Under the pieces are notes generated by a model. That model saw only the letters and a program-made list of their open reading frames with translations, was not told where the DNA came from and did no database searches. Made by a program: the position numbers and the translations under genes. A stretch of DNA of 26,866 bases from a virus. The stretch covers positions 1 to 26,866 of the IMG/VR virus record IMGVR_UViG_3300031227_007822; one strand, given 5' to 3'. Positions within the stretch are counted from its first letter, which is position 1. Every line of letters starts with the position of its first letter. Below, in pieces: positions 5,185 to 12,464 of the stretch.

Positions 5185-6580
5185 AATACCTCTCGAAGTT
5201 ACTCTTACATTAGATAAGTTCAAAGCAAGAGACTATCAAAAGGATTTTATCTATAACTTTGAGACTAAACAATATTCTAAGTTTATGCTGGTATGGCCTC
5301 GTAGAGCAGGTAAAGATTTACTTTCTTTCCAACTATGCCTAAGGGAGGCGCTTAAATACATGGGGTCTTACTATATCGTGTACCCAACGTACTCTCAAGG
5401 TAAGAAGATTATGTTTCAATCTGTTACTGCTGGAGATGCTGAAACCCCTAGACAGCGTTATATAGATTTTATGCCCAAGGAAGTTGTTAAGTCACTTAAC
5501 AAACAAGAAATGAGATGGGAACTTTATAACGGTTCAATTATCCAATGTGTAGGGTCTAAAGATGTAGATAGGCTTGTTGGAGTCTCGATTCAAGGTGCTA
5601 TCTTTTCAGAGTATGCAAAACAGAGTCCGGAAGTTTATAAATATTTACGTCCTGCAATTATGGAATCTAAGGGATGGTCTATATTTATATCTACTCCAAG
5701 GGGTCGTAATCATTTTTATGATTTATACAATATTTCTAAAGATTCTAAGGATTGGTACTCACAGCATTATAATGTTGAGCAAACTGGACATATTCCAATA
5801 GAAACTATAGAAACAGATATTGCTAATGGAGAATACTCGCAAGATCACGCCTTGCAAGAGTTCTGGTGTCGATTTGATGCGGGTATTGAAGGTACATATT
5901 ACGGTAAGTACCTTGACAGGATGCGTAAGGATGGTTGTATTACCGATATCCCCCATGAGCCGTCCTATCCAGTCCATACGGCTTGGGACCTGGGCTATAA
6001 GGACCCAACTTCTATAATCTTTTTTCAAAAAATTGGCGATTCAATTAGAATTATACGCACATATGAAAATACTGAAGAATATATTGAGCATTATCTTTCA
6101 TATCTGAATAAACTTAAAGATACGCATGGTTATATTTTTGGGAAACACCTGGTGCCTCATGATATAGCGGTGCATGAATACGGTGGAGGAATGACAAGGG
6201 CTGAGAAGGCGTCAAGATTAGGTTTTCATCTTACGCCAGTAACTAAGTTTGGCGATAAAAGGTTTGGACTTAAGGAGGGTATAGATAATGTAAGAACGTT
6301 ATTATCGCGTGTAAGGATAGATGAAGTTAATGCTGAGGGATTGGTCAGGGCTTTAGAGAATTACAGGAAGCAATGGAGTGAGAAGCTACAAGAATATACT
6401 GACAGTCCAAGACATGATAAGTATTCTCACATGGCCGATGCGATGCGATACTTGGCAGCAGGAATGAACAGACTTAATGAGAATGTAAAAAAGGAAGATT
6501 TGGAAGAATCGTTTTTAAAGCATAAGTATAATATGAATGATAAGAGTGGCTTTTTTAATAGTTTTAATAAAAGGAAGTAA
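5162..6580 (+). CDS. terL: Terminase large subunit (ATPase/nuclease)
   Basis: The DNA-packaging motor that docks on the portal, pumps DNA with ATP and cuts concatemers. The 472 residues carry an adenine-binding region (ARDYQKDF, about 22-29) and a Walker A of the terminase type, VWPRRAGKD (44-52). Walker B with the catalytic glutamate is AIFSEYA (146-152), and the coupling motif is STPRG (177-181). The C-terminal RNase-H-like nuclease has acidic residues D276 (AWDLG), D334 (VPHD) and D426 (SHMADAMRYLAAG). The length is normal. It overlaps the small-subunit gene and is followed after a single base by the GroES gene, an unusual neighbour. Confidence 0.95.
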   Translation: MNLIPKNKIPLEVTLTLDKFKARDYQKDFIYNFETKQYSKFMLVWPRRAGKDLLSFQLCLREALKYMGSYYIVYPTYSQGKKIMFQSVTAGDAETPRQRYIDFMPKEVVKSLNKQEMRWELYNGSIIQCVGSKDVDRLVGVSIQGAIFSEYAKQSPEVYKYLRPAIMESKGWSIFISTPRGRNHFYDLYNISKDSKDWYSQHYNVEQTGHIPIETIETDIANGEYSQDHALQEFWCRFDAGIEGTYYGKYLDRMRKDGCITDIPHEPSYPVHTAWDLGYKDPTSIIFFQKIGDSIRIIRTYENTEEYIEHYLSYLNKLKDTHGYIFGKHLVPHDIAVHEYGGGMTRAEKASRLGFHLTPVTKFGDKRFGLKEGIDNVRTLLSRVRIDEVNAEGLVRALENYRKQWSEKLQEYTDSPRHDKYSHMADAMRYLAAGMNRLNENVKKEDLEESFLKHKYNMNDKSGFFNSFNKRK

Positions 6581-6581
6581 T

Positions 6582-6845
6582 ATGGGTATGGAAATGTTAG
6601 AAAATTGGGTATTGATTAAACCTGTTCTACGTAAAGAGGATACAACTAAGTTATTAGGTACATTGAAATCAGAGTACAGGGGTGAAATCATATCTGTTGG
6701 AGATAAGATAAAGACAATGAAAAAAGGGGATATCATAGGTTATTTACCTTACAGTACAACTAACTATCAATTTGATGGGATTAGTTACAGCTTAATTAAG
6801 AGTGAAAATATTATTGGAATAATCAAGGGTGAAGAGAATGCATAA
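6582..6845 (+). CDS. groES: Phage GroES-like co-chaperonin, 87 aa
   Basis: The lid for the GroEL chamber. The order of elements follows GroES: an ENWVLIKPV strand (E. coli 'HDRVIVKR'), a mobile loop, then RGEIISVGDK (E. coli 'RGEVLAVG'), KKGDIIGY (E. coli 'VGDIVIF') and a C-terminal LIKSENIIGII strand (E. coli 'ESDILAIV'). The mobile loop (residues about 17-32) is several residues shorter than in E. coli, and the usual GGIVL is replaced by KLLGTL. The start at 6582 is chosen for AAAGGAAG four bases upstream; a longer frame inside terL has no ribosome site. It overlaps the GroEL gene by 8 bases, as a classical groES-groEL operon. Confidence 0.88.
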   Translation: MGMEMLENWVLIKPVLRKEDTTKLLGTLKSEYRGEIISVGDKIKTMKKGDIIGYLPYSTTNYQFDGISYSLIKSENIIGIIKGEENA

Positions 6846-8460
6846 TGAAATATTGATTGGTGAAAAAGCCAATGAAAAATTACTAGCTGGTGTTAACAAG
6901 ATAAGTGATGCAGTCAAGGCAACTCTTGGAGCAAAAGGAAGAAATGTTATATTAGCTAACTCATATAATTATCCAACTATTACTAAAGATGGGGTAACTG
7001 TAGCTAGAAATATTACTCTCAAGGATGAGTTTGAAGAGACTGGCGCAAAGATGGTAAAAGAGGCAGCATTAAAGACTGCTGAAGTAGCGGGTGATGGTAC
7101 AACTACAGCAACAGTTTTAGTTCAATCCATATACAGAGAAGGATTGAAATTAATATCTGCTTACAATGCATGTATGACAGATGTCAAAAGAGGAATAGAG
7201 AAAGCGGCAAAGATAGTAACAGAAGAGATTAGTAAGAATTCTATTTCTGCAGACAACAAAGAGATAATAAAGAAAGTAGCTTTAGTATCGTCAAACAATG
7301 ATGAAGTATTATCTAATCTTATAGTAGAGGCTTTAGATAAGGCTGGTGATAATGGTGTAATACTTGTAGGTGAGAATGCTAGCACTGAAAACTCTGTAGA
7401 GCTTACTCAAGGAATTAAGTTTGATAATGGATATATTTCACCATTCTTTATCAATAAGCCAGATAGGGGTACATGTGAGTATAAAGATGCTTATGTTCTT
7501 TTATTTGATGGCAATTTAAATTATATAAAAAACATCTTACCTTTACTGGAAAAGGTTGCAGCTAAGAAATCACCTCTTTTAATTATTGCTGAAGATATAG
7601 ATGGCGATGCTCTTGCCTCATTAATCTACAACAAGACGCATAAATTACTTGACGTTGTTTGTGTCAAATCACCTGCTTTTGGTCAACGAAGAAAAGAGCA
7701 TATGATTGACCTAGCGGCAGTTACCAAGGGTACAATAATTTCAGAAAGCATTATCAATGAGTATAACCCTAAGTTTATTTCTGAGTTTTTAACTGAGAAA
7801 GATAAGCTTTACAAGGTTAAGAGTGTCAAGATTGATAGAACCAGCACTATTATTGTTGGCTATAACGATGCAAAGAAAGATATTCTTGATCGTATAAACA
7901 TAATTAAACAACAATTAAGAATAGCTACTACTGATTATGATAAAGATAATATTAAAGCTAGAATAGCAGCACTTACAGATGGTGTTGTTGTGATTAAAGT
8001 TGGTGCAAATACGGCAACAGAGTTGAGAGATAAAAAAGACAGACTTGATGATGCTTTACATGCAACAAAGGCAGCAAAAGAAGGTGGAATTGTTGCGGGT
8101 TGTGGCATTGCTTTATTGAAGGCTGCTGAAAAACTAAGCAAGATTGATCTTAAGGGTGATGAAAAGTTTGGTGCTTTAGTTTTAGAGAAATCAATTAAAG
8201 AACCGTTCAAGGTTATTTTAGAAAATGCTGGAATAAGTTCTTCTGCAGGTTTTGATTTAAGTGGAGATAATGTTTCTCTTGATGTTATTACAGAGAAAGT
8301 GGGTAATATGATAGAAATAGGTATTGTAGATCCTACTAAGGTAACATTAACAGCTTTAAACAATGCGGTAGCTGTTTCATGCATGTTATTGAGTACTAAC
8401 GTTGTTGTGATTCCAGTACAGGATAAGGCATTAAGTCCCGTCTCGTCAGAATCTTTTTAA
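6838..8460 (+). CDS. groEL: Phage-encoded GroEL chaperonin, 540 aa
   Basis: A full-length group I chaperonin that would form a folding cage in the host cytoplasm. It keeps the ATPase residues: TITKDGVTVA (D51), GDGTTTATV (D86), D405 in the DDALHAT block (E. coli D398) and DPTKV (D498). The apical substrate and lid-binding surface is kept as well: GYISPFFINKP has Y199, F203 and F204 at the same numbers as E. coli, followed by ILPLLEKV. Unlike bacterial GroEL it has no Gly-Gly-Met C-terminal tail, ending instead in ALSPVSSESF, and E. coli AGGGVAL reads AGCGIAL. The ATG at 6838 (AAGGG upstream) is preferred over the GTG at 6829. It lies between the terminase and portal genes. Confidence 0.96.
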   Translation: MHNEILIGEKANEKLLAGVNKISDAVKATLGAKGRNVILANSYNYPTITKDGVTVARNITLKDEFEETGAKMVKEAALKTAEVAGDGTTTATVLVQSIYREGLKLISAYNACMTDVKRGIEKAAKIVTEEISKNSISADNKEIIKKVALVSSNNDEVLSNLIVEALDKAGDNGVILVGENASTENSVELTQGIKFDNGYISPFFINKPDRGTCEYKDAYVLLFDGNLNYIKNILPLLEKVAAKKSPLLIIAEDIDGDALASLIYNKTHKLLDVVCVKSPAFGQRRKEHMIDLAAVTKGTIISESIINEYNPKFISEFLTEKDKLYKVKSVKIDRTSTIIVGYNDAKKDILDRINIIKQQLRIATTDYDKDNIKARIAALTDGVVVIKVGANTATELRDKKDRLDDALHATKAAKEGGIVAGCGIALLKAAEKLSKIDLKGDEKFGALVLEKSIKEPFKVILENAGISSSAGFDLSGDNVSLDVITEKVGNMIEIGIVDPTKVTLTALNNAVAVSCMLLSTNVVVIPVQDKALSPVSSESF

Positions 8461-8467
8461 GGTTTTA

Positions 8468-8496
8468 TTGTAAACAAATTAGTAAACTAATATCAT
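8468..8496 (+). promoter_or_regulatory. Predicted promoter before the portal gene, with a palindrome in the spacer
   Basis: TTGTAA (8468-8473), a 17-base spacer and TATCAT (8491-8496) form a plausible sigma70 promoter in the 83-base gap after groEL. The spacer holds ATTAGT-AA-ACTAAT (8478-8491), a perfect 6-bp-arm palindrome that may bind a regulator. It would start the head-gene transcript separately from the chaperonin genes. Confidence 0.45.
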
Positions 8497-8543
8497 TAGC
8501 GTAATTAACTGTTTATTTACATAATTAAAAGTGAGGAAGGATA

Positions 8544-10556
8544 ATGTCACTATTTAATGAAATAAAGGTTGATGCGGCTAATTTAGAAGACAGAAATATT
8601 ATAGGGCGTCTCTCTGACTTTAGGGAGACGCATATTGCTCAAAATCAGACTGTCTGGAATGATGCTCATCGAGATTATTTATTTGAGGCTGGAGATCCTT
8701 CAGTTTATTTAGATTATCATGGTTCCCCGTATCCATTAAACTCTCAACCATTAGTTATAAACAAAATAAGGAATGGAATAAATTCAGTTAGCGGTTATCA
8801 ACGGCGAACTCGTAATTCTTTAAATGTTGTACCTGTAGAAAATGCAGATCAAGATACAGCAGATCAATTAACCAAGGTTTTAATGTGGGCTATTCAGAAA
8901 GACAAGGTTCAAGAAACATTTTCTGATGGGTTCAATGATGCAATGATAACTGGGCTTAGCTTTCTTGAAATGTGGGTAGATTATAGAGATGATCCACTTT
9001 CAGGAAATATTAAATTAAGTAACTGTCCGGTTACTTCTATAATGATAGATACCTTTTTTAGGAAGAAAGATTTATCTGATTGTAATGGAATATGGAAAAG
9101 ATCGTATCTTAGTTTGCAACAAGTAAAATCATTATTAGATGGTCGTGTTGATTACGATGTTGAGAAATTAGATACTGTAGAAAATCCAGATTATCAATTT
9201 ACATATATGCCTGAATCTATGTATTCAAAGAATGGTAAATTTTATACATATGATGAATTCTATTATGCAGATGCACGTAAGCAAAAGATAATGGTAGATT
9301 CAGAGACTGGGGCAGTAGTAGAAATATATCATGATGATGAACAGCATATAAAAGAGGTGATGTCTGAGTTTCCTAATGCTCAAATAAAAGAAAGATATAT
9401 TCCAACTATTAAAGTTGCGATCATTGTAAACAATAGAGTTATTTATGATGGTCTTAATCCTACTGGATTAGATTGTTATCCTTTTGTACCAATATTTGCT
9501 TATTTTAGGCCTGAATTAACTACGTATTCTGGAAGAATACAAGGTCTTGTAAGATCGATGCGTGATCCTAGTTATTTTTATAACATTCGTAAAAAACTAG
9601 AACTTGAAGGTTTAACAAAACAAATTAATACTGGGTTACTTTATAAACCTGATGCTCTTGTTGATATCAATGATGTTAATAAAACTGGTGAGGGTAAGAA
9701 CGTAGCTATTAAGTCTGAATTTGCTATGCAGGATGCAGTCACGCAACTTCAACCTATACCATTAGCACCTACTACACTTGAAGTATCAAATATTCTAGAA
9801 AGACTTGTAGCAAGTACTGTTGGACTAAACGAAGAGTTATTAGGTTCTGCAATAGATGATAAGGCAGCAATATTAAGTATGTTTAGGCAACGTGCAGGTT
9901 TAACATCATTACAAAGTGTGTTTGATAATCTTGATTATGCAATGAAATTATGTGGTGATAATTATATAAAATTAACGCAATTAAATTTTATGCCTGCCAA
10001 GATAAAAAGAATTATTAATGAAGAACCAAGTGAACAATTTTATAATAGAAACTTTGGAATATATGACTGTGTAATTGAAGAGGGCTTTGATACATCTACA
10101 CAACGTCAGCTTAATTTCAGTCAGCTTATGCAATTAAAACAAGAGGCTGGTATTGAAGTACCTCAAGAATTTATTATAAATGCTGCGACAATACAGAATA
10201 AAAAAGAATTAGTAGAAGCGCTTAATAAACAACAAGAAGCGGTATCACAACAAGCACAACAAGCACAAGAATTAGAACAACAAGAAGCTAAAGCAAGAAT
10301 TGATATGTTTGAGGCAAAGGCACAATATGATAATTCCGGTTCAAGTGAACGTCAAAGTAAGGTAGTAGATAATCTTGAGTCTTCAAATGAGAGAAAAGCA
10401 AAAGCAATGTTAGAGATTGAAGAAGCCAAGTTAAATATAGCTAAGACGTTAGAGGAATTAAAAAATATTCCATGGGAAGAAATAAGAAAACTTGCTGAAT
10501 TGTCTAAAGTCTTAAAGCAAGATGAAGAAGTAATTAATGCAAAGAAAGATATTTAA
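8544..10556 (+). CDS. Portal protein, P22-like, 670 aa
   Basis: The dodecameric ring at one head vertex through which DNA is packaged and ejected. The N-terminal third has the P22-type portal pattern: SQPLVINKIRNGINSVSGYQ, then RRTRNSLNVVPVE, a tyrosine/tryptophan-rich region and SFLEMWVDY. The size (670) is close to P22 gp1. The last about 130 residues are Gln-, Ala- and Lys-rich and form a long coiled coil (for example QQAQQAQELEQQEAKARIDM), comparable to the barrel helix of P22-type portals. The start ATG at 8544 has GAGGAAGG upstream. It heads the head module. Confidence 0.88.
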   Translation: MSLFNEIKVDAANLEDRNIIGRLSDFRETHIAQNQTVWNDAHRDYLFEAGDPSVYLDYHGSPYPLNSQPLVINKIRNGINSVSGYQRRTRNSLNVVPVENADQDTADQLTKVLMWAIQKDKVQETFSDGFNDAMITGLSFLEMWVDYRDDPLSGNIKLSNCPVTSIMIDTFFRKKDLSDCNGIWKRSYLSLQQVKSLLDGRVDYDVEKLDTVENPDYQFTYMPESMYSKNGKFYTYDEFYYADARKQKIMVDSETGAVVEIYHDDEQHIKEVMSEFPNAQIKERYIPTIKVAIIVNNRVIYDGLNPTGLDCYPFVPIFAYFRPELTTYSGRIQGLVRSMRDPSYFYNIRKKLELEGLTKQINTGLLYKPDALVDINDVNKTGEGKNVAIKSEFAMQDAVTQLQPIPLAPTTLEVSNILERLVASTVGLNEELLGSAIDDKAAILSMFRQRAGLTSLQSVFDNLDYAMKLCGDNYIKLTQLNFMPAKIKRIINEEPSEQFYNRNFGIYDCVIEEGFDTSTQRQLNFSQLMQLKQEAGIEVPQEFIINAATIQNKKELVEALNKQQEAVSQQAQQAQELEQQEAKARIDMFEAKAQYDNSGSSERQSKVVDNLESSNERKAKAMLEIEEAKLNIAKTLEELKNIPWEEIRKLAELSKVLKQDEEVINAKKDI

Positions 10557-10632
10557 AATACCGATAGCTGCATGGTGTAGTTAGAGGGAATAACCCTTAT
10601 CCTTTATGGATAGTTTCTACAAGGAGTCAATG

Positions 10633-10824
10633 ATGGCAAAAAAGAAATATTACAATTCTGTAACTATTACAGATAATAAAGGTAAAATGCCTTCAAGTAT
10701 GATTAAAGGTACGTATCCTGATACTGCTTATCTTCCAAATGTTGGAATAGATGAGAGTTTATCATCAGGAGATGCTTTTATTAAAGAAACACAAAACGCA
10801 ATAAGTAAAAAACCACGTAAGTAA
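10633..10824 (+). CDS. Hypothetical small basic protein, 63 aa
   Basis: The ATG at 10633 is chosen because AAGGAG lies six bases upstream; an ATG at 10606 in the same frame has no ribosome site. The product begins MAKKKYYNSVTITDNKGK and ends in KKPRK, with a central GTYPDTAYLP segment. It has no membrane segment or known motif. It lies between portal and scaffold genes, so a minor virion protein is likely from context. A GC-rich hairpin follows it. Confidence 0.6.
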   Translation: MAKKKYYNSVTITDNKGKMPSSMIKGTYPDTAYLPNVGIDESLSSGDAFIKETQNAISKKPRK

Positions 10825-10834
10825 ATCATGAACT

Positions 10835-10866
10835 GGGGCGGTTTTATATACTTTCCTTTCCGCCCC
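10835..10866 (+). terminator. GC-rich hairpin in head operon (terminator-like)
   Basis: GGGGCGG (10835-10841) pairs perfectly with CCGCCCC (10860-10866) around an 18-base loop. GTATTTTAA follows, which is only a weak U-tract. It lies between two small head-region genes and directly upstream of a strong ribosome site (AAAGGAGG). It may therefore be a partial terminator or an mRNA-processing or stability hairpin. Confidence 0.5.
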
Positions 10867-10885
10867 GTATTTTAAAGGAGGACAT

Positions 10886-11086
10886 ATGCCTTTAATGAAT
10901 AGAGAGAAAGGCTTTAGAAAGATAGCTACTAGAATTTTAAGAAACAATTCTGGATTAGTTAAAAGCAATTCATTTAAGCCAGATTTAAATTCGAATAATA
11001 ACTTAGATTATGAATCACATTTTAAGGATAAAGGTAATCCAGGTTTAATAAATAAGATTTTGGAGAATGAAAATACTAAGAAATAA
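10886..11086 (+). CDS. Hypothetical protein, 66 aa
   Basis: The start ATG at 10886 has an excellent AAAGGAGG upstream. The N-terminal half is basic and helical (REKGFRKIATRILRNN); the second half is Asn-, Asp- and Lys-rich and probably disordered. No recognised motif. The strong ribosome site and head-module position suggest an abundantly made small virion or assembly protein, but the sequence gives no function. Confidence 0.6.
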   Translation: MPLMNREKGFRKIATRILRNNSGLVKSNSFKPDLNSNNNLDYESHFKDKGNPGLINKILENENTKK

Positions 11087-11095
11087 GGTAAAAGT

Positions 11096-11629
11096 ATGAT
11101 AAAAAAGGAAAAGTCTAAAAAGTATAAGAACCCTCATATTTTAAATCCAAGTGATGAACCTGTTGACCTTGTTGGTAGCATGGTTGATGTCTATAAAAAA
11201 GCACCTGAAAATGATGCTACTATTGTTGATATTAATCAATCAGCAAATGATAAAATCTGGCGTGATATATGTGATTTTATAGAAGATGAACGAGCAAGAT
11301 ATGAAGATGTCTTTTTTGTTTCTATTTTAGATGTATTAGATATTGTCTTTGAAAAGAGTCATGATTTTAAAATGTTTTCTCAAAATTCATGTCCATATCC
11401 ATTATATAGGCAATCGGTTTACAGATGTTGGGCAAAGAGTGGTGATAAAGAATTTTTATGGGTAGTTCCTCAGCGTAAGAAAGCAAGAAATATGCGCAAA
11501 CATTGGAAGGAAGTTCCACCAAGAGATAGTGAGTTGCTTGAGTTTGTTATGAAATTTTATGATGGAACATTAAAGAAATTAAGTGATCAAATAAATAAAG
11601 AATTAGGAGCAAGTAATGGAAGTAACTGA
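11096..11629 (+). CDS. Hypothetical head-module protein, 177 aa
   Basis: Start ATG at 11096 with AAGGT upstream. After a basic, probably flexible N-terminus comes a helical region (VDINQSANDKIWRDICDF) and a distinctive aromatic and cysteine-containing core (CPYPLYRQSVYRCWAKSG, then LWVVPQRKKARNMRKHW). I do not recognise a named family. It lies between portal and scaffold-like genes and overlaps the latter by 14 bases, so an assembly or head-completion function is the natural inference. Confidence 0.65.
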   Translation: MIKKEKSKKYKNPHILNPSDEPVDLVGSMVDVYKKAPENDATIVDINQSANDKIWRDICDFIEDERARYEDVFFVSILDVLDIVFEKSHDFKMFSQNSCPYPLYRQSVYRCWAKSGDKEFLWVVPQRKKARNMRKHWKEVPPRDSELLEFVMKFYDGTLKKLSDQINKELGASNGSN

Positions 11630-12281
11630 AGAGAAGATAGAACAACCTCAAGTTGAAGAAGCACCAGTTGAACAACCTCAAGTTGAAGAACCTAAAGAAC
11701 AAGTTAAGGTTGAAAATCCATATGAATATAATGAACGTGATAGAAATGTAGCAGCTTTAAGAGAAGCTAATGAATTAAAAGACAGAGAATTAAATCAATT
11801 ACGAGAAAGATTAAAAAAAGCAGAAGATGATAAATATAATATAGATGATGATGATTTAGTTGAAGGTTCACATCTTAAACATTATAAAAAACAACTTGAT
11901 ACAACTAAAGAAGAATTTAATCAAAAGTTACAGAAAATTGAAACTAAAAATAAACTTATATCAGAAAATAATAATTTCTATGGAATTGTTACCATGGATA
12001 ACGCAGAAAAGTTAAGAAAGGCTAAACCTAAGCTTTTTCAGGCTATTAATTCATCTATAGATGAATATTCTGCTGGTTCTGCATTATATGAAGCTATTAA
12101 AGAATATGTAATAAATCCAAATACTAACAAACAAGAAAAGAAAATTATAGATGATAATTTACATAAACCTAAAGGTGCCGCTCAAGTTAGTGCATCTTCT
12201 CCTTTATCTTATGTAAACGATCCTTCGCGTAGATGGACACAAAAAGAAAAAGATGAGAATTGGAGAAATCGTCCTAAATAA
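11616..12281 (+). CDS. Scaffold-like capsid assembly protein, 221 aa
   Basis: It directly precedes the major capsid gene, the usual place of a scaffold. The N-terminus is acidic and repetitive (EQPQVEE occurs twice, encoded by an identical 21-base segment at 11640-11660 and 11670-11690). A predicted coiled coil follows at about residues 45-115 (ANELKDRELNQLRERLKKAE, then LDTTKEEFNQKLQKIETKNK), with a helical globular part and a basic tail (RRWTQKEKDENWRNRPK) after it. Acidic, coiled-coil proteins with a basic C-terminus are typical of scaffolds that bind the capsid protein. The start ATG at 11616 has AGGAG upstream. No protease motif is visible. Confidence 0.72.
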   Translation: MEVTEEKIEQPQVEEAPVEQPQVEEPKEQVKVENPYEYNERDRNVAALREANELKDRELNQLRERLKKAEDDKYNIDDDDLVEGSHLKHYKKQLDTTKEEFNQKLQKIETKNKLISENNNFYGIVTMDNAEKLRKAKPKLFQAINSSIDEYSAGSALYEAIKEYVINPNTNKQEKKIIDDNLHKPKGAAQVSASSPLSYVNDPSRRWTQKEKDENWRNRPK

Positions 12282-12288
12282 AAAATTC

Positions 12289-12318
12289 TTGAATAAATAT
12301 ATGATATTGGCGTATATT
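12289..12318 (+). promoter_or_regulatory. Predicted promoter for the major capsid gene
   Basis: TTGAAT (12289-12294), an 18-base spacer and TATATT (12313-12318) resemble a sigma70 promoter. A start about seven bases further on would fall near 12325, the first base of the hairpin array. It overlaps the perfect 12-bp inverted repeat at 12290-12324, so the promoter itself can form a hairpin or cruciform. Confidence 0.4.
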
Positions 12319-12324
12319 TATTCA
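12290..12324. repeat. Perfect 12-bp inverted repeat upstream of hairpin array
   Basis: TGAATAAATATA (12290-12301) and TATATTTATTCA (12313-12324) are exact reverse complements around an 11-base loop. The element follows the scaffold gene stop by eight bases and abuts the 24-bp hairpin array. It could be a terminator for the upstream operon, an operator, or part of the capsid-gene promoter. Confidence 0.65.
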
Positions 12325-12420
12325 GACGTAAGAGCCTCGTCACCTCACGGCGTAAGAGTCTCGCCAACTCATGACGTAAGAGTTTCGTCAGCTCATGACG
12401 TAATAAGTTCTCGTCAAACT
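12325..12420 (+). repeat. Four tandem 24-bp units, each a small hairpin, before the capsid gene
   Basis: Units start at 12325, 12349, 12373 and 12397, exactly 24 bases apart. Each is a 4-bp stem around TAAGAGNNT (11 bases in the last unit), followed by a 7-base linker. Units 1, 3 and 4 pair GACG with CGTC; unit 2 pairs GGCG with CGCC, a compensatory double change that keeps pairing. The array fills most of the leader between the scaffold and capsid genes. It probably acts as RNA structure (stability or translation control) or as a protein-binding array; which one is not shown by sequence. Confidence 0.8.
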
Positions 12421-12464
12421 TAAATGTATTGTGAAACTTATTCATTTATATTTAAGGATTCAAA

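Noticed and set aside
6537-6581. Longer GroES start within the end of terL
   Set aside because: It lacks a ribosome site, and the added hydrophobic residues do not match GroES; ATG 6582 has AAAGGAAG upstream.
7935-8384. Leftward 149-codon open frame inside groEL
   Set aside because: It lies opposite a clearly conserved chaperonin reading frame, has no ribosome site and no recognisable product.
10560-10625. tRNA-like look (GGTGTAGTTAGAGGG resembles a D arm; TATCC/GGATA resembles an anticodon stem)
   Set aside because: The putative anticodon loop has 5 bases instead of 7, there is no T arm with a GTTCGA-type loop and no acceptor pairing, and the 3' part is the ribosome site of the next gene.
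11640-11690. Repeated 21-base segment in the scaffold-like gene as a regulatory repeat
   Set aside because: It lies in frame (30-base step) and encodes a repeated acidic peptide, so protein-level duplication explains it.
12209-12445. Leftward 78-codon frame with an 8-residue repeat (RHELTKLL, RHELARLL, RREVTRLL)
   Set aside because: The repeat is what a 24-base tandem DNA array gives in any open frame. There is no ribosome site, it overlaps the scaffold gene, and the compensatory change in unit 2 alters codons (His to Arg, Thr to Ala) while preserving base pairing. The array is better explained as nucleic-acid structure.
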